From: Clostridium sp.
Lineage (GTDB): Bacteria > Bacillota > Clostridia > Clostridiales > Clostridiaceae
Reading direction: 5' to 3'
NCBI GenBank assembly: GCA_028692255.1
Contig: JAQUXS010000023.1
Coordinates: forward strand, 1 to 35,600
Length of the DNA stretch: 35,600 nt
Below, one piece after another: positions 25,175 through 34,238 of the stretch. Position numbers and translations under genes: made by a program. The notes beneath the pieces were generated by a model. It saw nothing but the letters and a program-made list of their open reading frames with translations. It had not been told where the DNA came from and did not search any database. Numbering within the stretch: position 1 is the stretch's first letter; each line of letters opens with the position of its first letter.

Positions 25175-25189
25175 ATATAATATAATATA
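25162..25189. repeat. 28-bp perfect AT-only palindrome
   Basis: The sequence is its own reverse complement over 28 bp and contains the -10 box. It is flanked by ACTAGCA (25153-25159) and TGCTAGT (25221-25227), a further inverted pair. It could be a regulator site or extrude as a cruciform. Confidence 0.85.
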
Positions 25190-25310
25190 AGTTAAAATGT
25201 TATTTTTATAATTATTTGTGTGCTAGTAACTTATAGTATATTATAAATACAGTTAAAAATCAATAGTGATTATGAAGTAATTAGCAGGCATGTTATGCCT
25301 GCTTTGTTTT
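25181..25310 (+). ncRNA. Candidate small RNA, about 130 nt
   Basis: A consensus promoter (25146-25174) and a Rho-independent terminator frame the region: AGCAGGCAT (25283-25291) pairs with ATGCCTGCT (25295-25303), followed by TTGTTTT. No reading frame of useful length lies between; the only ATG (25197) reads four codons. It is divergent from the DUF6323-DUF6179 operon. I cannot assign it to a known RNA family. Confidence 0.4.
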
Positions 25311-25419
25311 ATTTATTATGTAATGTGTAATGCAATTAGTACAATCTTTAGTTAGCATTTATTATTTTATCAAAGTAAACATTTCTATAAATACAAAACA
25401 TTGCCCATTACATATTCAT

Positions 25420-26274
25420 TTATCTTATTACATCAAAACTGAAATTTTGAGATTTCAAATAGTCAATAACCTGCTGAAGTGCAATAACAGTATTTTTCTT
25501 AGCTCCGGCATCGTGCATCAAAACCACCACTGTATCCCAACCTGCAGTATTTTTCTTAAGTTCACCTAACAAATAAGCTGGGCTAGGATCACCACTATTT
25601 GAATCATTAGTTTCATCATTCCAATCTATATATCTATAACCTGCTTTTGTAATTGCATCTCTAAAAGGTGCTAATTTACCTGGATGATTTTTAGGATCAA
25701 AAGAACCACCTGGAAATCTAACCAGTTTAGAATCATATTTATCTCCTAATATTGATTTTAAGATGTTATCACATTTATCCACATCGTTAACAAAGTTTTC
25801 AGGGCCTTCTTTATAATTTAACTGATGACTGTAAGTATGATTTCCTATTATCTCTCCATCACTTGCTTCCTTTTTTACAAACTGTGGATATTCCTCGGCA
25901 TTTTTCCCTATTAGAAAAAAATTAGCTTTAATATTATTTCTATCCAAAATTTGTAGTATTGCCGTAGTGTTAATAGATGGACCATCGTCAAAAGTTAGAT
26001 AAGCTATTTTTTTACCATCAGTTCTCTTGTTTTTCCATGGCACAACCTCTCCAGGAACAATTTTCACACTTGTCTTGTTAGCTATCTGTACTTTTTTAGG
26101 CCTATTGTGTTTTTTCTTTTGCATGTCTACTATTCTTTTTCTGTCCCTATTGTTCATTTCCATTTTGTTAGATAAAATAATAATTCCAGTTAATATTGCA
26201 ATTAGAGACAGACCTGTAAATAAAATTACACTTCTCTTAGCTATAATTTTATTTTTAAATCCATACTTCTTCAT
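25420..26274 (-). CDS. Polysaccharide deacetylase (NodB domain), membrane-anchored
   Basis: The protein of 284 residues has an uncleaved-type membrane helix at about 15-35 (SVILFTGLSLIAILTGIIIL), a basic linker, then a NodB deacetylase domain. Its catalytic motifs are complete: TFDDGPS (metal and base Asp), NHTYSHQ (two metal His), RFPGGSFD, YIDWNDET and VVLMHDAG. It should remove acetyl groups from N-acetylglucosamine in the cell wall, outside the membrane. AGGGTGGGG before the ATG at 26274 decides the start; an upstream in-frame ATG at 26322 has no ribosome site. It resembles clostridial PdaA/peptidoglycan GlcNAc deacetylases. Confidence 0.92.
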   Translation of the reverse strand: MKKYGFKNKIIAKRSVILFTGLSLIAILTGIIILSNKMEMNNRDRKRIVDMQKKKHNRPKKVQIANKTSVKIVPGEVVPWKNKRTDGKKIAYLTFDDGPSINTTAILQILDRNNIKANFFLIGKNAEEYPQFVKKEASDGEIIGNHTYSHQLNYKEGPENFVNDVDKCDNILKSILGDKYDSKLVRFPGGSFDPKNHPGKLAPFRDAITKAGYRYIDWNDETNDSNSGDPSPAYLLGELKKNTAGWDTVVVLMHDAGAKKNTVIALQQVIDYLKSQNFSFDVIR

Positions 26275-26492
26275 GTTACCCCACCCTTTTTGGATACTAT
26301 TTATAAACCCTTTTTCAATCATAACTTATAGATTTTAACTATTCAAGAGATTATCTGATTTTACATATTTTTAACAACTGGATAACAATTTCTTCAACTT
26401 AATAATAAAAAAATTATATATTAATATTAGTACAATTCTTTATTCTTAAAACTACATACAATTTAATTGCACATGGGTAGCTGGTGTCACTA

Positions 26493-26508
26493 TCCCTTTT
26501 AAAAGGGA
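26493..26508 (+). promoter_or_regulatory. Hairpin that hides the toxin gene's ribosome site
   Basis: TCCCTTTT (26493-26500) and AAAAGGGA (26501-26508) form a perfect 16-bp palindrome that contains the GGGAG ribosome site of the small toxin-like gene. Such masking is typical of type I toxin messages. Confidence 0.6.
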
Positions 26509-26518
26509 GATGATATTA

Positions 26519-26614
26519 ATGTACGAGATGTTTATAGTAGTTTTTGCTGCTCTATCGTTTCTGATAGCTCTGATAAACTTAATTATCGTACTGATAAAAA
26601 ATATAAAGAAATAG
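26519..26614 (+). CDS. Small holin-like hydrophobic peptide (type I toxin candidate)
   Basis: The 31-residue peptide starts MYEMFIVVFAALS, has a single membrane helix (residues 5-26) and ends in the basic tail KNIKK. Size, start (an acidic residue and Met before the helix) and tail match putative holin-like toxins of the Hol_Tox/TxpA/BsrG type. GGGAG lies 9-10 nt before the ATG. The message ends in a GGGTGC/GCACCC terminator at 26700-26724. The gene is too short for usual gene finders. When not repressed by an antisense RNA, such peptides insert in the membrane and stop growth. The toxin role is inferred from family resemblance. Confidence 0.7.
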   Translation: MYEMFIVVFAALSFLIALINLIIVLIKNIKK

Positions 26615-26724
26615 CCCACCTCTGCAATTGGTAATGCCTATTCTAAACTTTTAAAAATAGTAATGCCAGTTGTCTTGAGCAACTGAATTGTATGTTTCGG
26701 GGTGCTAACAGCACCCTATTTTTT
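26615..26724. ncRNA. Toxin 3' region with terminator; likely antisense RNA locus
   Basis: After the toxin stop come the CCCACCTCTGCAATTGG segment, a CAGTTG/CAACTG hairpin (around 26668-26690) and the plus-strand terminator GGGTGC-TAACA-GCACCC-TATTTTTT. This layout is the one seen in type I holin-like toxin loci, where an antisense RNA from the minus strand overlaps the toxin 3' end. A possible minus-strand promoter is TTGCAG, 16 nt, TATATT, reading into the toxin gene. The antisense RNA itself is inference. Confidence 0.45.
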
Positions 26725-26784
26725 AATCAAAATGCATTTGGAGTTTTGCAAAGCAATCCCCATTATCTATTAGTTTTTTCCTAT

Positions 26785-26829
26785 AAGAAAGGGTTACTGC
26801 ACTATTTTTTAGTGCAGTAACCCTTTCTT
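26785..26829. terminator. Strong bidirectional terminator after leuB
   Basis: A perfect 20-bp stem (26785-26804 with 26810-26829) and a 5-T loop, starting AAGAAAGGGTTACTG. It lies 57 nt past the leuB stop. Confidence 0.85.
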
Positions 26830-26885
26830 TTAATAGCCAAAAATAATTGTCAAGTTAAAAAAGCAGGAAAAGTGTAAGCTTATTT

Positions 26886-27950
26886 TTAAATAGCCTTTGC
26901 AATTAAATCTCCCATTTTTTTAGTACCTACTAGTTTCTTTCCATTCTCCATTATATCCGAAGTTCTATGCCCTTCATCAAGTACCTTAGATACTGCTTTT
27001 TCTATATCTAAGGCAGCTTTATCCATGTTAAAACTATATCTAAGCATCATTGCTGCACTCATAATTGTAGCAATAGGATTTGCCTTATCCTGCCCTGCAA
27101 TATCAGGTGCAGAACCATGTATAGGTTCATAAATTCCAATTTTACCATTTCCAACACTTGCAGAGGGAAGCATTCCTAGCGAGCCTGTAAGCATTGATGC
27201 CTCATCACTTAATATATCTCCAAATGTATTCTCCGTAACAATTACATCAAATTGATTTGGATCTCTAATAAGCTGCATACAAGCATTATCTACATACATA
27301 AAATCTAAATCTATATCATTGTATTCCTTTGAAATTTCAGTTATAGTTTCCCTCCAAAGTCTTGAACTTTCAAGAACATTAGCTTTATCCACAAGAGTTA
27401 ATTTTTTATTTCTTTTACCTGCAATTTCAAATGCCCTTCTAACAATTCTTTCAATTTCTGGAGTGGAATAAACCATAGTGTCCCATGCCTTTTGTCCACC
27501 TTCTATATTAACACGCTTTTTTTCTCCAAAGTATAGCCCTCCAATAAGTTCCCTTACAATCATAATATTTAATCCATCTCCAAGAACTTCTGGTTTTAAA
27601 TTTGAAGCCTCCTTAAGCTGTGGAAACAAAATAGCTGGTCTTAAATTTGCAAATACACCAAGTTCTTTTCTTATACCCAAAAGTCCAACTTCCGGCCTCA
27701 ATTCACTTGGTATATGATCCCACTTTGGACCACCTACAGCTCCTAAAAGTACTGCATCACTTTTTTTGCAAACCTCTATAGTTTCTTGTGGTATAGGTGT
27801 ACCCATCTTGTCTATAGCTTCTCCACCAAGAAGTACTTCATTAAAATCAAATTTAATGTCATATTTCTCAGAAATAACTTCTAATATTTTTAGCGCCTCT
27901 GTAACTATTTCCTTTCCAATTCCGTCACCTTTAATAACTGCTATTTTCAC
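26886..27950 (-). CDS. leuB: 3-isopropylmalate dehydrogenase
   Basis: The 354-residue enzyme oxidises and decarboxylates 3-isopropylmalate with NAD+ to give 2-oxoisocaproate, the third step specific to leucine. Family landmarks are complete: [18 protein letters not shown], the substrate-loop arginines in [35 protein letters not shown], and [13 protein letters not shown] with [20 protein letters not shown] (metal aspartates and NAD site). The start is GTG at 27950, overlapping the leuD stop by 4 nt (GTGA). It is the last gene of the operon, before a strong terminator. Confidence 0.97.
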   Translation of the reverse strand: MKIAVIKGDGIGKEIVTEALKILEVISEKYDIKFDFNEVLLGGEAIDKMGTPIPQETIEVCKKSDAVLLGAVGGPKWDHIPSELRPEVGLLGIRKELGVFANLRPAILFPQLKEASNLKPEVLGDGLNIMIVRELIGGLYFGEKKRVNIEGGQKAWDTMVYSTPEIERIVRRAFEIAGKRNKKLTLVDKANVLESSRLWRETITEISKEYNDIDLDFMYVDNACMQLIRDPNQFDVIVTENTFGDILSDEASMLTGSLGMLPSASVGNGKIGIYEPIHGSAPDIAGQDKANPIATIMSAAMMLRYSFNMDKAALDIEKAVSKVLDEGHRTSDIMENGKKLVGTKKMGDLIAKAI

Positions 27951-28441
27951 CTTTTTGACACTTCCCTCTTAACATAATTTATAAGCCCATCTGAATCTAT
28001 TATTTTCTGCATAAATTTAGGAAAAGGTTCTGCCTTATAACTTGTTCCCTTAGTTAGGTTTTTTATAACTCCTGCTGCAACATCTACAGATACCTTATCA
28101 TTATTTTCTATATCTTTTGCTGCCTCACTGCATTCCATTATAGGAAGTCCAATATTTATAGAATTTCTAAAAAAGATTCTTGCAAAGTTCTCCGCAATTA
28201 CACATTGAATTCCGGATGCTTTTATAGCTATTGGAGCATGTTCCCTTGAAGATCCGCATCCAAAATTTTTTCCTGCCACAATTATAGATTTCTCTTTTAC
28301 CTTTTCACTGAATTTACTATCCAAATCCTCCATACAATGAACTGCCAATTCTTTAGGATCACTTGTATTTAAATACCTGGCTGGTATAATGACATCCGTA
28401 TCTACATTATCTTCATATTTAATTACTTTTCCCTCTATCAT
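27947..28441 (-). CDS. leuD: 3-isopropylmalate dehydratase small subunit
   Basis: The 164-residue small (swivelling) subunit of isopropylmalate isomerase has [26 protein letters not shown] and [11 protein letters not shown], all standard. It joins LeuC to convert 2- to 3-isopropylmalate. Its ATG shares one base with the leuC stop (TAATG), so translation is coupled. Its C-terminal codons overlap the leuB start by 4 nt. Confidence 0.97.
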   Translation of the reverse strand: MIEGKVIKYEDNVDTDVIIPARYLNTSDPKELAVHCMEDLDSKFSEKVKEKSIIVAGKNFGCGSSREHAPIAIKASGIQCVIAENFARIFFRNSINIGLPIMECSEAAKDIENNDKVSVDVAAGVIKNLTKGTSYKAEPFPKFMQKIIDSDGLINYVKREVSKR

Positions 28442-29703
28442 TATTTTACCCCCTCTGGTGATGAAATTTTTCCAGTTATAGCAGAAGCAGCTGCCACTGC
28501 AGGACTCGACAAATATACTTCACTTTCTGGATCTCCCATTCTTCCAACAAAATTTCTATTTGTAGTTGATATTGCTCTCTCACCTTTTGCAAGTATTCCC
28601 ATGTATCCTCCAAGGCATGGACCACAAGTTGGTGTACTCACTATTGCACCAGCTTTTATAAAAATCTCAATAATTCCCTCATGCAATGCTTGAAGATATA
28701 TGGCTTGAGTTGCAGGTATTATAATAACTCTTACATTTTTATTTACTTTCTTTCCTTTCAACACTTTAGCCGCTATCCTTAAATCACTTATTCTTCCATT
28801 TGTGCATGAACCTATAACTGCCTGATCTATAACTACATCACCAACTTCATCAATAGTTCTAGTATTATCAGGAAGATGTGGAAAAGAAACTGTTGGTTTT
28901 ATAGCTTTCAAATCTATTTCTATAGTTTTTTCATATACTGCATCCTTATCTGCACTATATATTTTGTACTCTTTCTTTGAATGTTCTTTAATGTACTCAA
29001 TAGTTTTGTCATCTACTTCAAAAATCCCATTTTGGGCTCCAGCTTCAATTGCCATATTAGTAACTGTAAATCTATCATCCATAGAAAGGCTGGATACCCC
29101 TTCGCCTGTAAACTCCATAGATTTATAAAGTGCACCATCAACACCTATCATGCCGATAATGTGCAAAATCAAGTCTTTTCCACTTACCCATTTAGAAAGT
29201 TTTCCTTTTAATACAAACTTAATTGCACTAGGAACTTTAAACCAAGTCTCTCCTGTGGCCATTCCAGCTGCCATGTCTGTGCTTCCAACTCCAGTTGAAA
29301 AAGCACCAAGTGCACCATATGTGCAGGTATGTGAATCTGCTCCTATAACCAAATCTCCTGCTACTACAAGCCCTTTTTCTGGAAGAAGAGCATGCTCAAT
29401 GCCCATCTGTCCAACTTCAAAATAATTTTCTATATTTTTATTCCTTGCAAATTCCCTGACACATTTACACTGCTGAGCAGATTTTATATCCTTATTAGGT
29501 ACAAAATGATCAGGTACAATTACAACTTTGCTCTTATCAAAAACCTCCTTTAAACCTGTTTTCTGAAACTCTCTTATAGCAACTGGAGTTGTTATATCAT
29601 TCCCCAAAACTAAATCCAATTTACAATTAATTAATTGTCCAGCTGATACACTATTCATTCCACAATGATTTGCTAAAATTTTTTGTGTCATTGTCATTGC
29701 CAT
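28441..29703 (-). CDS. leuC: 3-isopropylmalate dehydratase large subunit
   Basis: The 420-residue aconitase-fold subunit has the three [4Fe-4S] cluster cysteines, in [11 protein letters not shown] and in [11 protein letters not shown], and the active-site loop [23 protein letters not shown]. It is the shorter archaeal/clostridial (LeuC2-type) form, about 420 instead of 470 residues. AGGAGG lies just before the ATG. It follows leuA by 39 nt and is coupled to leuD. Confidence 0.97.
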   Translation of the reverse strand: MAMTMTQKILANHCGMNSVSAGQLINCKLDLVLGNDITTPVAIREFQKTGLKEVFDKSKVVIVPDHFVPNKDIKSAQQCKCVREFARNKNIENYFEVGQMGIEHALLPEKGLVVAGDLVIGADSHTCTYGALGAFSTGVGSTDMAAGMATGETWFKVPSAIKFVLKGKLSKWVSGKDLILHIIGMIGVDGALYKSMEFTGEGVSSLSMDDRFTVTNMAIEAGAQNGIFEVDDKTIEYIKEHSKKEYKIYSADKDAVYEKTIEIDLKAIKPTVSFPHLPDNTRTIDEVGDVVIDQAVIGSCTNGRISDLRIAAKVLKGKKVNKNVRVIIIPATQAIYLQALHEGIIEIFIKAGAIVSTPTCGPCLGGYMGILAKGERAISTTNRNFVGRMGDPESEVYLSSPAVAAASAITGKISSPEGVK

Positions 29704-29742
29704 TTCTATTTCCTCCTATATTTCATATTCTATTTATATAAC

Positions 29743-31293
29743 TTAGACTCGCTGAGGCTGTACCTTATGTGAAAAGTTACTTGTTTCATAATGAATTCTA
29801 TTTATTACATTTACAAAAGCTCTAGCACTAGCTTCCACAACATCTGTACTCATACCTTTTGCGGTAAAAATTCTATCGCTATTTTCAACTTTCACAGTTA
29901 CCTCTCCTACAGCATCTTTTCCACTTCCAACGGATCTTATCAAGTAATCTTTAAGTTTCAAATCCATACCTGATACCTTTTCAATTGCCTTAAAAGCTGC
30001 ATCTACAGGACCATCACCACAGGAAGCCTCCCTGATAGTTTTGCCTTTGTATCCAATTTCAACTGTAGAAGTTGCAACTGTAGTATTTCCACTAGAAAAT
30101 TGAAAATATTTCAAATCATATGCTTCTGGTACCTGGAATATTTCATGATTCATTATAGTTTCAATATCTTCATCAGAAATTATCTTTTTCTTTCCAGTTA
30201 AATCCTTGAATTTCTTAAAGGCCTCATTTATTTTCTCTTCACTTAAATTATCATAACCAAGTTCTTTTAAATGTTGTGCAAATCCGTGTCTCCCTGAGTG
30301 TTTTCCTATGACTAAAGTGCTTTTCTTAATTCCAACTGACTCTGGAATCATAATTTCATAGGTTGAACTGCAAGCCATTACTCCATGCTGATGAATTCCA
30401 GCTTCATGTGCAAAAGCATTAGCTCCCACTATAGCCTTATTATTAGGAATCATCATTCCAGTCACATGGCTTACTAATTTGCTTGTTTTTGCTAATTCTG
30501 AAGTTACAATATCGGTTTTATACCCAATATAGTCTTCCCTAGTCTTAATTGCCATAACAACTTCTTCTAAAGCAGCGTTTCCAGCTCTTTCTCCTATTCC
30601 ATTAACTGCACATTCAATTTGTCTTGCACCATTTCTAACTGCCTCAATAGAATTGGCAACTGCCATACCTAAATCATCATGACAATGTACACTTATAATA
30701 GCTTTATCAATGTTTTTAACATTGTCTTTTATTCCCTTAATCAACATTCCAAATTCTTGTGGAATATCGTAGCCTACTGTATCTGGTATATTTACTATAT
30801 CAGCACCTGCATCTATGGTGCCTTCAATTACTCTATACAAAAATTTAGGATCAGTTCTACTTGCATCTTCTGGTGAAAATTCAACACTAGGGCAGATGGA
30901 TTTTGCATACTTAACCATATCTACTGCCCTTTTATAAACCTCATCTGGTGTCATTTTTAATTTGTATTTCATATGCACATCAGAAGTTGCTATAAAAGTG
31001 TGTATTCTTGGCTTTTTTGCATATTTTACTGCCTCCCAAGCTCTATCAATATCCTTCTTAATAGCTCTTGAAAGTGCTACAATAACAGGCTTTTTTACAG
31101 CCTTAGAAACAGCTCTAACTGCTTCAAAATCTCCATCAGAAGCTATTGGAAACCCAGCTTCTATAACATCTACATTTAATTTTTCAAGCTGTTTTGCAAT
31201 TTCTATCTTATCCTGCATATTTAAATTAACTCTTGGAGTCTGTTCTCCATCTCGCATAGTAGTATCAAATATATAAATCTTGTTATCATTCAT
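29743..31293 (-). CDS. leuA: 2-isopropylmalate synthase
   Basis: The 516-residue enzyme condenses acetyl-CoA with 2-oxoisovalerate, the first step of leucine synthesis. The catalytic barrel (residues 1-290) has DTTMRDGEQTPRVNLN, VHCHDDLGMAVANS (metal histidines) and GIGERAGNAALEEVV. The C-terminal LeuA dimer domain (about 380-510) begins after VPEAYDLKYFQFSSG and ends with SARAFVNVINRI. That domain is the site of leucine feedback inhibition in the family, so the long form is probably regulated at the enzyme level too. The start has AAGGGGGAT upstream, with a TTCGCA/TGCGAA hairpin (31309-31326) just 5' of it. Confidence 0.96.
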   Translation of the reverse strand: MNDNKIYIFDTTMRDGEQTPRVNLNMQDKIEIAKQLEKLNVDVIEAGFPIASDGDFEAVRAVSKAVKKPVIVALSRAIKKDIDRAWEAVKYAKKPRIHTFIATSDVHMKYKLKMTPDEVYKRAVDMVKYAKSICPSVEFSPEDASRTDPKFLYRVIEGTIDAGADIVNIPDTVGYDIPQEFGMLIKGIKDNVKNIDKAIISVHCHDDLGMAVANSIEAVRNGARQIECAVNGIGERAGNAALEEVVMAIKTREDYIGYKTDIVTSELAKTSKLVSHVTGMMIPNNKAIVGANAFAHEAGIHQHGVMACSSTYEIMIPESVGIKKSTLVIGKHSGRHGFAQHLKELGYDNLSEEKINEAFKKFKDLTGKKKIISDEDIETIMNHEIFQVPEAYDLKYFQFSSGNTTVATSTVEIGYKGKTIREASCGDGPVDAAFKAIEKVSGMDLKLKDYLIRSVGSGKDAVGEVTVKVENSDRIFTAKGMSTDVVEASARAFVNVINRIHYETSNFSHKVQPQRV

Positions 31294-31396
31294 TTTAAAT
31301 CCCCCTTATTCGCAGAAAATTGCGAATCTTCTTTCTATTAAATATTTATTATTTTAATATCCGGCCAGATAAAATAATCATCTTATTTTTAAATAC

Positions 31397-31616
31397 AAAA
31401 AAAGACACCTCTTCGCTTGGGGCGAAAAGATGCCACGGTACCACCCAAATTGTTTACTTAATTATATAACGGCTTTAACCGGCACGGCTTACTATAATTT
31501 CAGCCTGCGACTTAAGGACGAGCTTCAACTTGCAACATTTATGAGTTTTCACCCTTCCTCACTCTCTTTAAAATAATGCAAATCTACTTTTTCCTATCAT
31601 TGTTTTTCTAAAATTT
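31397..31616 (-). promoter_or_regulatory. T-box riboswitch of the leu operon
   Basis: On the minus strand the leader has a stem I region starting AGAGAGTGAGG, the T-box core GGGTGGTACCGTGG (about 31433-31446) and a terminator made from GGCATCTTTTCGCC and GCGAAGAGGTGTC with a T7 run (31397-31433). Uncharged tRNA pairing with the TGG of the T-box and the specifier codon prevents the terminator. The operon makes leucine, so the specifier should be a Leu codon; CTC occurs in GAAGCTCGTCC at the expected place, though the spacing is not certain. Confidence 0.9.
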
Positions 31617-31622
31617 AGACTA

Positions 31623-31651
31623 AGTATAATATAAACAAACTAAAGTGTCAA
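31623..31651 (-). promoter_or_regulatory. leu operon promoter
   Basis: On the minus strand TTGACA (31646-31651), exactly 17 nt, and TATACT (31623-31628). Transcription should start close to the 5' end of the T-box leader. Confidence 0.88.
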
Positions 31652-31777
31652 TACTTTAAATCATTAAATTTTTATTTTATGATTGAATTATGATAATGTC
31701 TTAGTATACCTCATTTGATTATATTAAGATTTAAATACTTTAACAAATACTCCATTTTTAAACATCGTTCTCATTAT

Positions 31778-32656
31778 TTATTGCTCCACCACTTTGTTCT
31801 TAAAACTGCTAACTTGTGAAATAAGCATACCCATAAGCATTAATAAACATCCTATTAGAAACTGAAATGACATTCGTTCATGCAAAATTATAACTCCACC
31901 TATTGCACCAAACACAGATTCCATGCTCATTATTATAGCTGCATGGGAAGGCTTAGCATTCTTTTGTCCAATAATTTGAAAAGTGTAGGCAATTCCAACA
32001 GAACATATACCTCCATATAAAATAGGAACTGCACAGTTATATATACTATTTATATATATTTTTTCTGTAAATAATGCCACTGTTATACTCAAAACCGCAC
32101 AAGTTATAAACTGAAAAAAAGCAAGTTTTAAAGAGCTTGTCTTGCCTGAAAAATAATCTATTACATGTATTTGAATTGCAAAAAAAACAGCACCTAATAA
32201 TTCAAGTAAATCGCTAAAAGACATAGAAAGCGAACTTATATCACACAAAAAATAAAGTCCTACAAGTGCAAATGCAGCACCAATCCATGCGTTAAATCCT
32301 ATTTTTTGCTTTAAAAACATTCCTAAAATTGGGACAAAAACTATGTATAAACCTGTAATAAATCCAGCTTTTCCAACTGTTGTTCCAACTATTCCTATCT
32401 GCTGAAAAGATGAACCTAGAAAAGTTACAATCCCAGATATAATTCCACCATAAATTGCAATTTTCAAATTGCTTTTCTTTCTATCAAAAAATAATAAAAC
32501 AGGTATAAGCGATATTCCACCAAGTAAAAATCTTATACCATTAAAGGTAAATGGTTGTAAATATTTCATCCCTACACTTTGTGCAACAAATGCAAATCCC
32601 CATATGAATGCAGTAAGTAAAAGAAGAAGGTTTCCTTTTACAGTCTTCGTTGTCAT
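31778..32656 (-). CDS. EamA/DMT-family transporter
   Basis: The 292-residue protein has ten hydrophobic segments in two EamA repeats. The first repeat is marked by LLLLTAFIWGFAFVAQSVGM and FNGIRFLLGGISLIPVLL; the second by DLLELLGAVFFAIQIHVIDY and HAAIIMSMESVFGAIGGVII. It is a probable efflux carrier for metabolites or amino acids; the substrate is unknown. AGGAG lies 7 nt before the ATG. It lies upstream of the leu promoter on the same strand with no clear terminator between, but the strong leu promoter and T-box isolate the leu genes. Confidence 0.9.
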   Translation of the reverse strand: MTTKTVKGNLLLLLTAFIWGFAFVAQSVGMKYLQPFTFNGIRFLLGGISLIPVLLFFDRKKSNLKIAIYGGIISGIVTFLGSSFQQIGIVGTTVGKAGFITGLYIVFVPILGMFLKQKIGFNAWIGAAFALVGLYFLCDISSLSMSFSDLLELLGAVFFAIQIHVIDYFSGKTSSLKLAFFQFITCAVLSITVALFTEKIYINSIYNCAVPILYGGICSVGIAYTFQIIGQKNAKPSHAAIIMSMESVFGAIGGVIILHERMSFQFLIGCLLMLMGMLISQVSSFKNKVVEQ

Positions 32657-32699
32657 CTAATCACTCCTAGAAACTCAATGTAAATAATATTATATCATA

Positions 32700-33236
32700 T
32701 TATTTACATTTCATTTTATTTTTAGCAATTTTAATTATTTCATTTACTACAAAATCCGTATCCTTTTGTGCATTTATTATATAATCACATTTTATAACAT
32801 CGAATCTTCCACTTGACTCATCATAACTAAGCCTTCTTTCAGCCATTTTTGTTCCTCTATCTTTTACCATTCTATGAAACCTAGTTTTGCTATCAGTTTT
32901 TAAGTATATTATTATGACTCTACTGTCCAAAACAATACTTTTAAACTCAGCTGCACCTAAAGGTTCAATTACATATACTGAAATGCCCTTATTTTTATAC
33001 TGACTTCTAGCGCTCCAATAGGCATGTCCATCAAATTCAGTATAAGCAATAATGTCCTGCTTTTTAAACTTTGAAATATAATCTTTGTCTACAAATATAT
33101 GACCATCTTCATTATCACTTCTCTTTGGTCTAGTTGTATAACTTTTTATATAATTACATCCTATTTTTTCAAGCTCTAAAGCAATAGTTGATTTTCCTGA
33201 ACCAGATTCACCCACTAGACAAATTATTGTATCCAT
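32700..33236 (-). CDS. Guanylate kinase-like P-loop protein
   Basis: The 178-residue protein starts MDTIICLVGESGSGKSTIAL, a clear Walker A. It then has the guanylate-kinase substrate loop YTTRPKRSDNEDGHIFV and the DGHAYW pattern of the GMP-binding region. The lid region RMVKDRGTKMAERRLSYDE follows. It is shorter and more divergent than housekeeping guanylate kinase, so the true substrate may differ. I chose the ATG at 33236 because the P-loop should be near the N-terminus; AGGATA lies upstream. The longer reading frame has no good ribosome site. Confidence 0.8.
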   Translation of the reverse strand: MDTIICLVGESGSGKSTIALELEKIGCNYIKSYTTRPKRSDNEDGHIFVDKDYISKFKKQDIIAYTEFDGHAYWSARSQYKNKGISVYVIEPLGAAEFKSIVLDSRVIIIYLKTDSKTRFHRMVKDRGTKMAERRLSYDESSGRFDVIKCDYIINAQKDTDFVVNEIIKIAKNKMKCK

Positions 33237-33355
33237 ATTATTTATCCTATTCCTTAAAACGTAATATGCACTGCTACTAAACTGCAAAAAATTGCTAGGA
33301 TGTTATGTATAAATTAATATACTTAATTTGCATTTAACAGTACATATTCAGCATT

Positions 33356-33532
33356 TTAAATTATTTTTTCATTTTCTTTTAGTGAATTACTTTTATTTAT
33401 TGCAGCATTTAAAATTTTACTTGCAATTACCACTTGTGGATCAAGTAAATTGCCATTTTTTTCATTTATAAGATTGTTAAGTTTATCCCTTAAAATGTCG
33501 ATTTCATCAGCTTTTCCATATATATTATCCAT
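33356..33532 (-). CDS. Spo0E-like aspartyl-phosphate phosphatase
   Basis: The 58-residue protein has the helical hairpin of the Spo0E family: IDILRDKLNNLINEKNG, then LLDPQVVIASKILNAAI. The usual SQxLD signature of the second helix is SKILN here, so the catalytic Asp position is altered. GGAGG lies 7 nt before the ATG. The family removes phosphate from Spo0A~P and delays sporulation. The SQxLD change may weaken or alter activity; that is inference. It is a single gene between two terminators or unrelated genes. Confidence 0.8.
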   Translation of the reverse strand: MDNIYGKADEIDILRDKLNNLINEKNGNLLDPQVVIASKILNAAINKSNSLKENEKII

Positions 33533-33550
33533 GAAAACACCTCCATCTAT

Positions 33551-33594
33551 ATTTTATCCAAATAAAGTTTTATTAAACTTTATTTGGATAAAAT
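33551..33594 (-). terminator. Terminator of the YdjM-like gene
   Basis: A perfect 20-bp stem (33551-33570 with 33575-33594) containing ATCCAAATAAAG, directly after the stop at 33597. Confidence 0.8.
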
Positions 33595-33596
33595 AT

Positions 33597-34130
33597 TTAA
33601 AGTATACCTTTTTTTATAAAAAGTTTTAATTTACCTGTGCGTATTAGCTGTACTAAAAAATACATTACAATTATAAATCCTATAATTTCAGCTGTAAAAT
33701 AAGTTGGATCTGTAAAAAGTCTTGTTATCCCTTGATCTAGCCAATCTCCCTCTGCTCTTCTTGGAAATTGCAATCCATAAAGCGGCCACAGAAAAATTGC
33801 TTTGTAAAGCCACATACTATCAAGCATCTGATGAACAAAGCTGCAAATTCCTAGTATAAAAAAATTGTTTCCAGTTTTTTTATATTTTATCATTCTAAAA
33901 ATACCTATTAAAATTAAAATCAGTGAAAAGAGAAGTGTATGTCCAAAAATTCTGCTGTTGTGAAATACATTTCTAAAGAAAACTGCTCCTATAGGCTTGT
34001 CTATTATATCTGGTAAAACAGACCCAACCATTACAACTCTATAGTCTATATAGTCTTCCTTTTTAGATCTTATCTTATCATAGCCTTTAATTAAAGCCAT
34101 TGTTGGTCCTACATGTCCAAAAAATATCAT
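33597..34130 (-). CDS. YdjM-like inner-membrane metal-dependent hydrolase family protein
   Basis: The 177-residue protein has the family's His/Asp pattern: FFGHVGPTMAL at the N-terminus, VGSVLPDIIDKP, RIFGHTLLFSL and SFVHQMLDSMW. Membrane helices lie at about 64-82, 90-108 and 145-165. The fold is the DUF457/YdjM type, related to phospholipase C zinc enzymes, probably acting on lipid or envelope substrates; the true reaction is unknown. The DEGDWLDQG region (AEGDWLDQGITRLF) is specific to clostridial members. A GGAGG-like site is in the AT-rich upstream. Confidence 0.75.
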   Translation of the reverse strand: MIFFGHVGPTMALIKGYDKIRSKKEDYIDYRVVMVGSVLPDIIDKPIGAVFFRNVFHNSRIFGHTLLFSLILILIGIFRMIKYKKTGNNFFILGICSFVHQMLDSMWLYKAIFLWPLYGLQFPRRAEGDWLDQGITRLFTDPTYFTAEIIGFIIVMYFLVQLIRTGKLKLFIKKGIL

Positions 34131-34180
34131 CTAAATCCTCCTTATTTTTAATTACACATTATTAATATAATATATTTTAA

Positions 34181-34210
34181 ACATATAAGGCAAGAAAAAG
34201 CCTTATATGT
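34181..34210. terminator. Hairpin after the small 43-residue gene
   Basis: ACATATAAGGC (34181-34191) pairs perfectly with GCCTTATATGT (34200-34210). The flanks are T-rich on the plus strand and moderately on the minus strand. It lies 29 nt past the small gene's stop. Confidence 0.6.
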
Positions 34211-34238
34211 TTTCTTCCATTTTAATTAGGGGGGATTT

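Noticed and set aside
28981..29425. Two plus-strand open frames inside leuC
   Set aside because: They lie on the opposite strand of a clear leuC and lack ribosome sites and homology.
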